From: an uncultured Actinomycetes bacterium
Lineage (GTDB): Bacteria; Actinomycetota; Actinomycetes; S36-B12
Length of the DNA: 11,607 nucleotides
Assembly: GCA_937876275.1 (NCBI GenBank)
Contig: CALFIA010000373.1
Location: 1 to 11,607 of the forward strand
Direction: 5' to 3'
Part shown: one piece after another, positions 5,688 to 11,607 of the stretch
How positions within the stretch are numbered: the stretch's first letter is position 1
Layout: every line of letters begins with the position of its first letter
The notes under the pieces: model-generated
Database searches by the model: none
Seen by the model: only the letters and a program-made list of their open reading frames with translations
Told to the model about the DNA's origin: nothing
Position numbers and translations under genes: made by a program

Positions 5688-6920
5688 ATGCGCACCGTCG
5701 ATGTCACGTTCACCGGGCCTACCGGCCACCGACTCTCCGGTGCGCTCGACCTTCCTGCCCGCACTCCTGTGGCCTACGCACTCTTCGCGCACTGCTTCAC
5801 CTGCAGCAAGCTGACCAAGGCAGCTGTGCGCATTGCTGACGAGCTCGCCCACCGTGGCATCGCCGTGCTGCGCTTCGACTTCACCGGTCTTGGCGCATCA
5901 GAAGGTGATTTCGCCGAGACCACCTTTAGCTCGAATGTCGCCGATCTCGTCAGTGCCGCAGGATTCCTGCGTACCGAGTACGAGGCGCCCACTCTCATCA
6001 TCGGTCACTCACTCGGTGGTGCCGCTGTTCTCGCCGCTGCAGGAGATATTCCGGAAATTCGAGCAGTCGTCACCATTGGTGCGCCCTTCTCGCCTTCGCA
6101 TGTCAGCCACCTCTTCAGTTCGGGCATCGAGGAAATTCACGAAAAGGGACAGGCCGTCATCACGATCGGCGGACGCAAGTTCAGTATTCGTCGTGAGCTC
6201 GTTGAAGACCTGGCCGAGCAGCCTCAGACCGAGCGCATTGCTCATCTCAAGCGCGACCTTCTCGTCATGCACGCACCGGGAGATACCTACGTCGGCATTG
6301 AGAATGCGGCGCAGATCTTCCAGGCGGCCAAGCATCCAAAATCGTTTATCTCCCTCGATCAGGCCGATCATCTGCTCACTGATGAAGTGGACGCCCGATA
6401 CGCCGCGGAGATGATCGCGACATGGAGTCGCCGCGCGCTTGGGCTCTCAACCCGGCATGCCGAGCACGGTGTTGACGGCGCCGAATCACCTGTCACCGTG
6501 CGCGAGACTCGCGAGGGCAAGTTCGCTCACGTGGCCAGCACTCGCGGCATCACCTGGTCTGCTGATGAGCCCTTTGATGTCGGTGGTGACAACACCGGCC
6601 CCAATCCGTATGAACTTCTGCTCTCCGGGCTTGGCGCATGCACGTCGATGACCCTTCGTCTCTATGCCGAGCGCAAGGGCTGGGATATCGGGCCGACAAG
6701 CGTGCAACTGCACATGGATCGCGTGCACGTCACCGATGCCGGTGATGCCGAGAACCCCGCCAAGCAGGTAGACCGCATAGTCAGAGAGATCACCTTGGAT
6801 CCCGGCTCACTCGGCACCCTCACCGACGAGCAGCGTGACTCCCTGCTCAAGATCGCGAACAAGTGCCCGGTCCATCGCACGCTGGAGCCGGCAATCCTGA
6901 TTGAGACCTCGCTCGCGTGA
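5688..6920 (+). CDS. Bifunctional alpha/beta hydrolase-OsmC fusion protein
   Basis: 410 residues with two domains. Residues 1-255 are an alpha/beta hydrolase: oxyanion-side motif AHCFTCSK at 34-41, nucleophile elbow G-H-S108-L-G at 106-110, a likely acid D199 in HAPGDTYV, and H228 in ADHLL. Residues about 265-410 are an OsmC/Ohr-type domain with the two redox cysteines C318 (GLGACTSMTL) and C393 (NKCPVHRTLE); this domain reduces organic or fatty-acid hydroperoxides with thiol help. No signal peptide, so cytoplasmic. The fusion is a known architecture in databases; the combination suggests hydrolysis of an acyl ester plus removal of its peroxide, but the substrate is unknown. The ATG at 5688 has AGAAGGG upstream. 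It is the first gene of a likely four-gene operon, and the next gene begins at or within 15 bp of its stop. Confidence 0.94.
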   Translation: MRTVDVTFTGPTGHRLSGALDLPARTPVAYALFAHCFTCSKLTKAAVRIADELAHRGIAVLRFDFTGLGASEGDFAETTFSSNVADLVSAAGFLRTEYEAPTLIIGHSLGGAAVLAAAGDIPEIRAVVTIGAPFSPSHVSHLFSSGIEEIHEKGQAVITIGGRKFSIRRELVEDLAEQPQTERIAHLKRDLLVMHAPGDTYVGIENAAQIFQAAKHPKSFISLDQADHLLTDEVDARYAAEMIATWSRRALGLSTRHAEHGVDGAESPVTVRETREGKFAHVASTRGITWSADEPFDVGGDNTGPNPYELLLSGLGACTSMTLRLYAERKGWDIGPTSVQLHMDRVHVTDAGDAENPAKQVDRIVREITLDPGSLGTLTDEQRDSLLKIANKCPVHRTLEPAILIETSLA

Positions 6921-6934
6921 AGGACGAAGCAGTG

Positions 6935-8275
6935 ATGCTCGACCCGGAATTCCGGATCGACGAGAGCAAGCGACGCGGAACTCCACGCGGAGTCGCGTTC
7001 ATCTGGGCCGGCGTGCTGATGTCGCCGAGCCCGATCATCCTCGGGGTCATTGCAGCTGGAGGCAGCAAGGGGCCGGGCTTTGTCATCGCGATGTCGGGCC
7101 TGATGATCGGCTACGTCATTGGCGGCGCAGCTGTCGCGTGGCTGTCGGTATGGGGAATGCGCACCGGCATGTCGCAGATGGCCCTTGGCTGGCTGGCGTA
7201 TGGCAGGGCCAACGTGATCCCGCAGATCATGCTGCTGATCAGCCTCGTCTTCTACGTCTGCCTCAACGATCTACTCGGGGTCAACGCAATCACGAGTGCC
7301 TTAGGAATTCCTTTCCTCATCGGTCTTGCCTTCATCGTGATCATCGAGTTGATCATCGACATCTTCGGAATCCGCGTGATGCGCATCATCAGCGTCATCG
7401 TTGCTTTGTCCATGACGGTCGTGGTGATCTTCCTGCTCATCGGCGCGATCGGTCAGATGCCACCCGCCACGATGTTCGATCCCGACGGTGTCTTTCCCTA
7501 CGGAAAGTTCATCACCGCAATTGCTCTCGGGCTGAGCAATGCCTTCGCCTGGGTTATCCAGGCCGCTGACATCTCACGTGAGTTGCCCGTCAAGACGAGT
7601 CCGCGCAAGCTCTTCGGCTATGTCTTCGCGGCGATGTTCGTACCGCTGACGATCCTGGCGGGCATTGGTGCCTGGATTTCCTCAGCCTCGGCAATCGAGA
7701 GCCCGATGGGTCGCATCTACCACGTTCTCGGCGGAGGATTCTGGGCAACGCTGGCGCTGACTGCCATGGCAGGTGCGCTGGCGATCGAGAACTCCTTCAA
7801 CGATCTGAGCACCGCGATCACCACTCGCCAGTGGGGTCTGCGTGTGCCGGGTCGGATTGTCGCAATTTCTCTCGCTGCTGTTGGCTGCGCGATGGCATTA
7901 ATCCTTCAGCACTCGCCACTTGTTGACGTTGCTCTCGATATCTCGCTTCTCGCGGGCTATTTCTCGGCGCCGTGGTTCGGCATCTTGGCGATCGAACTTG
8001 TGCGTCGCCGATTCCAGAACGAGCCCTGGCGCTTCCCGATCCCCAAGCCCTGGCCAGCCGCGCTCGCCTTCGTTATCGCCTACCTCGTCATGCTGACCTT
8101 CTCTGCGTCACCACTGAGCGACATGCTCTCGATGGACTCTCCCTTCCTTGCGCCCCTCGGTGCGATCTCTCGCTATGTCTTCCGCATGGGCGACTTCGGC
8201 TACGAGGCAGGCGTGATCACTGCCGCCGTGCTGTACCTGGTCTTCACGCGTATCTCGAAAAAGAAGTCTTCATGA
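6935..8275 (+). CDS. NCS1-type permease (purine-cytosine permease family)
   Basis: 446 residues from ATG 6935, with about twelve hydrophobic segments from residue 20 onward and short loops. The overall pattern (SPSPIILGVIAAGG near 29-42, a GLSNAFAWVIQAADISRE stretch in the middle, and ENSFNDLSTAI later) resembles the cytosine/purine/uracil/thiamine/allantoin permease family, whose members carry nucleobases or related compounds with Na+ or H+. Sequence reading alone does not give the substrate, and the match is less sharp than for the other genes. An in-frame GTG at 6917 overlaps the previous stop, but AAGGA at 6920-6924 is better placed for GTG 6932 or ATG 6935. The stop overlaps the next gene's ATG (ATGA), so both transporters are translationally coupled. 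Confidence 0.8.
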   Translation: MLDPEFRIDESKRRGTPRGVAFIWAGVLMSPSPIILGVIAAGGSKGPGFVIAMSGLMIGYVIGGAAVAWLSVWGMRTGMSQMALGWLAYGRANVIPQIMLLISLVFYVCLNDLLGVNAITSALGIPFLIGLAFIVIIELIIDIFGIRVMRIISVIVALSMTVVVIFLLIGAIGQMPPATMFDPDGVFPYGKFITAIALGLSNAFAWVIQAADISRELPVKTSPRKLFGYVFAAMFVPLTILAGIGAWISSASAIESPMGRIYHVLGGGFWATLALTAMAGALAIENSFNDLSTAITTRQWGLRVPGRIVAISLAAVGCAMALILQHSPLVDVALDISLLAGYFSAPWFGILAIELVRRRFQNEPWRFPIPKPWPAALAFVIAYLVMLTFSASPLSDMLSMDSPFLAPLGAISRYVFRMGDFGYEAGVITAAVLYLVFTRISKKKSS

Positions 8276-9573
8276 ACCTTGCTGCCCAATCGGGCTTTCG
8301 CCGCATCAGCAGGCGCATCGTCCCGATGGCCTTCGGCATTTACATCATCAGCTATCTCGATCGAGTGAACATTTCCTTCGCTGCGCCCACTATGTCGAAG
8401 GATCTCGGGTTCAGTCCCGAGACTTACGGATTCGTCGCAAGTATCTTCTTCGTCTCGTATGCGTTGCTCGAAGTGCCGAGCAACGTGCTCGGTCGCAAGT
8501 TCGGCACTCGCATCTGGCTAGCGCGCATCATGCTCAGCTGGGGAGTACTCGTGATCCTCACTGCATTCGTGAAGGAGGAATGGCAGTTCGCACTCGTACG
8601 CGTGCTGCTCGGTGCCGCCGAAGCAGGCGCGTTCCCGCTGATGGTCCTGTACGTAACCTCGTGGGTCCCGCGCGCTAGCCGAGCGCGTGCACTCGGCTTG
8701 TTCATCGCGTCACTCGCAGTGGCCGGCGTTATCGGCGGCCCTTTGTCGGGCGTAATTCTTTCCATGGATGGTTTTCTCGGGCTCGCCGGCTGGCAGTGGC
8801 TGTTCATCATCGAGGCTCTGCCCGCGCTGATCGTTGGACTAGCTGTGTGGGCACGCTGGCCCGAGAAGCCGGCTGATATCAGTTGGCTGAGCGACGAGGA
8901 GAAGCACGCGGTCACCGACCAGCTGGCCATGGAGAACGAGGAAGTGACCCATAGACCGTTGTCGATCGGCTCCATTGGCAAGGCGATGGGATCACCCTTG
9001 GTCTGGCTGTTGGGCGTTGCCGGGATGTTTACCTTGATCGGGCTTTACTCGATCACGCTGTGGTTGCCAACCTTCGTGAAAACCGACTTCTCTTCTCTCA
9101 GCGAGATTCAACTCGGCTTCGTCAATGGCTTGCCGTTTGCCGCCGCCATCGTTGCCATGCTCGTTGTTGGCTGGTCATCTGATCACTTTCATGAGCGGGT
9201 GTGGCATCTGGTCATCCCCTTGATCGTTGCCGGGGTCGCGCTGTACCTCACGGCCGTCTTTGGAGTTATGTCTGGCTATTCCTGCCTGATCATCGCGACG
9301 ATGGGCATTTTCGCCTCAGATGCGGTGTTCTGGGCGATGGCGCCGGAATTCCTGGTCGGGTCGGGAGCCGTTGCAGGCTTCGCGCTCATCAATTCGATTG
9401 CGGCGGTGGGTGGGCTCATCGGGCCGTACACGGTCGGTGCACTCGTGGAACATCACGGAATTCCCCCTGCGCTGATCTTTGTCGCGGGCGCGATGTTCGT
9501 CTCGGCAGTGCTTGCCTTCATCATCGCCCGACGCATCACTCGCCAGATCCGCCTGGGTGACCTAGCCTCATAG
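8272..9573 (+). CDS. MFS transporter, anion:cation symporter (ACS) type
   Basis: 433 residues, twelve predicted membrane helices with a longer central loop near 196-235. ACS-family marks are clear: YLDRVN at 28-33, EVPSNVLGRKFGTRIW at 67-82 (loop 2-3 signature), RVLLGAAEAGAFPLM at 110-124, and GWQWLFIIEALPALIVG at 173-189. Relatives take up organic anions such as hexuronates, tartrate, phthalate or galactarate; the substrate here is unknown. The frame is open for 300 bases upstream, inside the permease gene, but that extension is not MFS-like; the ATG at 8272, overlapping the permease stop, starts the normal N-terminus. Having an MFS carrier directly after an NCS1-type permease in one operon is not a common arrangement. 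Confidence 0.93.
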   Translation: MNLAAQSGFRRISRRIVPMAFGIYIISYLDRVNISFAAPTMSKDLGFSPETYGFVASIFFVSYALLEVPSNVLGRKFGTRIWLARIMLSWGVLVILTAFVKEEWQFALVRVLLGAAEAGAFPLMVLYVTSWVPRASRARALGLFIASLAVAGVIGGPLSGVILSMDGFLGLAGWQWLFIIEALPALIVGLAVWARWPEKPADISWLSDEEKHAVTDQLAMENEEVTHRPLSIGSIGKAMGSPLVWLLGVAGMFTLIGLYSITLWLPTFVKTDFSSLSEIQLGFVNGLPFAAAIVAMLVVGWSSDHFHERVWHLVIPLIVAGVALYLTAVFGVMSGYSCLIIATMGIFASDAVFWAMAPEFLVGSGAVAGFALINSIAAVGGLIGPYTVGALVEHHGIPPALIFVAGAMFVSAVLAFIIARRITRQIRLGDLAS

Positions 9574-9581
9574 ACCACGAG

Positions 9582-9594
9582 GCCCTGCCAGGGC
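9582..9594 (+). repeat. Short inverted repeat between MFS and DUF427 genes
   Basis: GCCCT-GCC-AGGGC, a 5-bp stem with a 3-nt loop, in the 37-bp gap. It is too short and lacks a T-run for a terminator; it could modestly lower expression of the last gene. Confidence 0.25.
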
Positions 9595-9610
9595 GCTGAA
9601 GGGAATGACA

Positions 9611-9892
9611 ATGAAGGCTGTATGGAATGGCACCGTAATCGCGGAGAGCGACGCGACCATCGTGATCGAGAACAATCATTATTTTCCGGCGGATTCAGTT
9701 AATCGCGAGTTCTTTATCGACTCTGCTACTACATCTGAGTGCCCCTGGAAAGGCCATGCCAGTTACTACTCGGTCGTCGTTGACGGCAACACCAACGCTG
9801 ACGCGGCCTGGTACTACGCGGCGCCCAAGGATGCAGCCAAGGAAATTGCCGGTTACGTTGCCTTCTGGAAGGGCGTCAAGGTCACCGATTAG
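9611..9892 (+). CDS. DUF427 domain protein
   Basis: 93 residues, the full size of a single-domain DUF427 protein (also named NTP_transf_9 in Pfam). Recognisable family features are NHYFP-DSVNREFF at 22-35, the CPWKG motif at 44-48, SYYSVVVDG at 51-59 and AAWYYAAPKDAAKEIAGYVAFWKGV at 65-89. The biochemical role is not known to me with confidence; no signal peptide or membrane helix. Two ATGs are close together: GAAGGGA at 9598-9604 touches the ATG at 9605 but sits 6 nt from the ATG at 9611, so 9611 is the better start. It is the last gene of the operon and converges with the FMN oxidoreductase gene; the two stop codons overlap by 4 nt and there is no terminator between them. Confidence 0.9.
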   Translation: MKAVWNGTVIAESDATIVIENNHYFPADSVNREFFIDSATTSECPWKGHASYYSVVVDGNTNADAAWYYAAPKDAAKEIAGYVAFWKGVKVTD

Positions 9893-10653
9893 CGGTACTC
9901 AGGGTTCGGGTGATCCGGATGCGAGAGATCCCAGTCAGTGGTGATGTTTCCGTAGGCGGGAATGCCGCCGGCATCCTTGAGCATTCGAGCCATGTGCAGC
10001 ACGTTCCACGTCATGAATGTCGTGTTTCGCGTGGTCCAGGCGTTCTGTTCGCCGCCGCCAACCTCGTCGAGGTATGACGGGCCGGGTCCGGCCTCGCCAT
10101 TCCAGTAGGCATCCGCTTGCGGGGGAATTGCCAGGCCAATGTGCTGAAGGGCGTACAGCATCTGCGCCGAGCAGTGCTTGCCGCCGTCTTCATTACCCGT
10201 GATGATCACGCCACCCACGCGACCGTAGTACGACCACTGACCGGCGGGGTTGAGTACGCCTGACCAGCCGTACAGGCGTTCTACGGCGAGACGTGTCTGC
10301 GAGCTCTGATCTCCGAGCCAGATCGGAGTAGCCAGGATGATGATGTTGGCCGGCTCGATGATGTTCTCGTAGATCTCCGGGAAGTCATCGCGCTCGAAAC
10401 CGTACTTACGCATGTCGGGCTGAACTCCCGGCGGAATGACGTGATCAATCATGCGCACCACGTCGGTGTGCACGCCGAGGGAATCCATGATGTGGCGGGA
10501 GACGTTGATCAGACCCTCGGTCTGGCTCACCTCGGGGGACGGCTTCAAGGTGCCGTTGATGAAGACTGCCCGCAGGTCACCGAAGTGGTAGCCCTGCTCC
10601 TTTGACTGCGCGATCTGGTGGTCAATGAAGCCCTGGATGTGTGCGGGAATCAT
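9889..10653 (-). CDS. Flavodoxin-fold NAD(P)H-dependent FMN oxidoreductase
   Basis: 254 residues, cytoplasmic. The core has a flavodoxin-like order: first strand with phosphate loop FINGTLKPSPEVSQT at 31-45, second FMN loop ATPIWLGDQSSQT at 108-120, and GVIITGNEDGGKH at 148-160. This matches the NADPH-dependent FMN reductase/flavodoxin family often annotated simply as 'flavodoxin family protein' in actinobacteria. About 25 residues precede the first strand and a His/Pro/Asp-rich tail follows, so it is longer than a minimal flavodoxin. The physiological substrate is unknown. GAGAGGAT before the ATG at 10653 is a good ribosome site. It is the only minus-strand gene in the right half and overlaps the DUF427 gene tail to tail. 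A TAGGGT box at 10679-10684 may be its -10. Confidence 0.9.
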   Translation of the reverse strand: MIPAHIQGFIDHQIAQSKEQGYHFGDLRAVFINGTLKPSPEVSQTEGLINVSRHIMDSLGVHTDVVRMIDHVIPPGVQPDMRKYGFERDDFPEIYENIIEPANIIILATPIWLGDQSSQTRLAVERLYGWSGVLNPAGQWSYYGRVGGVIITGNEDGGKHCSAQMLYALQHIGLAIPPQADAYWNGEAGPGPSYLDEVGGGEQNAWTTRNTTFMTWNVLHMARMLKDAGGIPAYGNITTDWDLSHPDHPNPEYR

Positions 10654-10678
10654 GGTTCATCCTCTCGTCTGTAATCCG

Positions 10679-10684
10679 ACCCTA
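10679..10684 (-). promoter_or_regulatory. Candidate -10 box for the FMN oxidoreductase
   Basis: TAGGGT on the minus strand fits TANNNT and would give a leader of roughly 20 nt containing the GAGAGGAT ribosome site. The -35 region is not convincing. Confidence 0.25.
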
Positions 10685-10708
10685 CCGATTCGAAGGGTTG
10701 AGTGGTTC

Positions 10709-10718
10709 GCGGTACCGC
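10709..10718. repeat. 10-bp perfect palindrome in the divergent intergenic region
   Basis: GCGGTACCGC, self-complementary, 56 bp upstream of the FMN oxidoreductase start. A CACGTG palindrome follows at 10732-10737 and TTCGAA precedes it at 10689-10694. It could be an operator; no regulator gene is in the window. Confidence 0.35.
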
Positions 10719-10821
10719 CATGTAACGAGAACACGTGACGCAGCGACCGCATGAAAGCTTCATTCCTTCATCCTTCGCAAGAAAGCATTCTCGGAGTTCG
10801 ACTTTTCCGCGCACACACGGT

Positions 10822-10827
10822 GATACT
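10822..10827 (+). promoter_or_regulatory. Candidate -10 box for the secreted propeller gene
   Basis: GATACT resembles TATACT and a loose TTCGAC lies 19 nt upstream (10797-10802). Predicted transcript would have a leader of about 73 nt that includes the hairpin at 10839-10857. Weak evidence. Confidence 0.3.
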
Positions 10828-10838
10828 TCGAGGCACTG

Positions 10839-10857
10839 TCCGTCGACAATCGACGGA
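10839..10857 (+). promoter_or_regulatory. Perfect 8-bp inverted repeat in the propeller gene leader
   Basis: TCCGTCGA, loop CAA, TCGACGGA. It lies 49 bp before the ATG and just after the candidate -10 at 10822, where it could be a repressor operator or a stable 5' leader hairpin. No T-run follows. Confidence 0.5.
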
Positions 10858-10906
10858 ATACCCATTCACGAATGACCCGTGATCCGGGCCATGAAGGAGA
10901 TTCTTA

Positions 10907-11607
10907 ATGAGCAAGCGCAGCACTCGCGCGCGTGTCGGTCTGCTCGCAGTCGCCGGCACCGTCAGCGCCATGGCACTGACCTCGGTCGGTGTCGCAAGCG
11001 CCGCCCCGGCTATGCCGACCGGCTACCTCTACACCTCCAGCAACGACATCGCGGCAGGTCATAACGACATCGCCGGGTTCGCCATCATGCCCAACGGCAA
11101 GCTGACTCCCCTCAAGCAGGGTCAGGTCAAGACCGGTGGCACCGGCCTCAATAACGGCTTCATTGCCGGCATGAACATGGGCAATGCGAAGCTCGGTCCG
11201 ATGGATAACGACACCCCCGTCGTTGCCACACCCAATGGCAAGTTCGTCTACGTCATCAACGGCCACAGCGACACCATCGCCGGCTTCTCCATCGGCATGG
11301 GCGGCGCACTGACCAAGATCCCCGGCTCCCCGTTCCCCTCGGGCGGCATCAACCCGACCTCCATCTCGATCGATCCGTCGAGCATGTTCCTGGCCGTCGG
11401 CAACCGCAATGAGGATCCCGCTCGCCAGGATCTCCTCAAGTCCGGCAATGCCAACCTCGTGACCTTCCGCATCGACGGCAGCCCGGCCCATACGCCCGTG
11501 TGGGTCAGCGGTGACGGCACCTCGCTGTTCGTCTCCACGTTCGGCCACTCGTACAAGGTCCGCCGCGCAGGCGCGAACCCGCTCGTCGACCTCGCCGCGT
11601 GTAACGG
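10907..11607 (+). CDS. Secreted lactonase-type beta-propeller protein (C-terminus off the right edge)
   Basis: The frame is open from ATG 10907 to the window end, 233 codons, so the stop lies beyond. AAGGAGA at 10894-10900 is a strong ribosome site 6 nt upstream. Residues 1-32 form a signal peptide (MSKRSTRAR, hydrophobic core, cleavage near A-S-A before residue 33). The rest contains propeller blades of the YncE/lactonase type: GYLYTSSNDIAAG...DIAGFAI...GKLTPL at 39-69, VVATPNGKFVYVINGH...IAGFSI...GALTKIPGSPFPSGG at 105-147, PTSISIDPSSMFLAVGN at 150-166, and NLVTFRIDG then VWVSGDGTSLFVSTFG at 183-213. The blade near 191-198 looks shortened. Family members include cytoplasmic 6-phosphogluconolactonases and many exported proteins of unknown role; this one is exported, so a sugar-lactonase job is not assured. 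A 214-codon minus-strand frame over it is a shadow. Confidence 0.85.
   Translation, partial: MSKRSTRARVGLLAVAGTVSAMALTSVGVASAAPAMPTGYLYTSSNDIAAGHNDIAGFAIMPNGKLTPLKQGQVKTGGTGLNNGFIAGMNMGNAKLGPMDNDTPVVATPNGKFVYVINGHSDTIAGFSIGMGGALTKIPGSPFPSGGINPTSISIDPSSMFLAVGNRNEDPARQDLLKSGNANLVTFRIDGSPAHTPVWVSGDGTSLFVSTFGHSYKVRRAGANPLVDLAACN

Noticed and set aside
7972..8271. 100-residue N-terminal extension of the MFS transporter
   Set aside because: It overlaps the permease gene in another frame, is Arg/His/Pro-rich and not MFS-like; the ATG at 8272 gives the normal N-terminus.
10904..11548. 214-codon minus-strand frame
   Set aside because: Antisense to a gene with a strong ribosome site, signal peptide and lactonase-type blades.

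Overview
The window looks like chromosomal DNA from an actinobacterium. The base composition is fairly GC-rich, codons in most genes are strongly GC-ending, the amt-glnK pair and the membrane proteins are of familiar actinobacterial type, and several genes seem to begin with a TANNNT -10 box only 6-7 nt before the start codon and no Shine-Dalgarno, as in leaderless actinobacterial transcripts. I cannot name a genus. No tRNA, rRNA, CRISPR, insertion sequence or prophage gene was seen.

Layout. Positions 1-1945, minus strand: a secreted repeat protein cut by the left edge (start at 832) and, upstream of it, an FkbM-family methyltransferase. Positions 2071-3737, plus strand: an ammonium transporter (amt) overlapping a PII signal protein (glnK). 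Positions 3777-5539, plus strand: a Rieske [2Fe-2S] lipoprotein and a type II NADH dehydrogenase (ndh), each with its own likely promoter. Positions 5688-9892, plus strand: a tightly packed likely operon of an alpha/beta hydrolase-OsmC fusion, an NCS1-type permease, an ACS-family MFS transporter and a DUF427 protein. Positions 9889-10653, minus strand: a flavodoxin-fold FMN oxidoreductase, convergent with and overlapping the DUF427 gene. From 10907 to the right edge, plus strand: a secreted lactonase-type beta-propeller protein, cut by the window end.

How the parts fit. amt-glnK is a nitrogen uptake and sensing pair. Rieske, ndh, OsmC and the FMN oxidoreductase are all redox proteins but do not form a known complex. 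The hydrolase/permease/MFS operon suggests uptake and processing of small organic compounds, with substrates unknown. The two edge genes both encode secreted beta-propeller-like proteins; neither has its stop codon inside the window.

The most notable points are the Amt protein having Glu (E177) where the first pore histidine of the twin-His motif is normally found; a stem-loop and an 8-codon mini-ORF with ATGA overlap just before ndh; a set of apparently leaderless starts; and a palindrome-rich 253-bp intergenic region before the lactonase-like gene. I did not find convincing evidence of a wholly new system.
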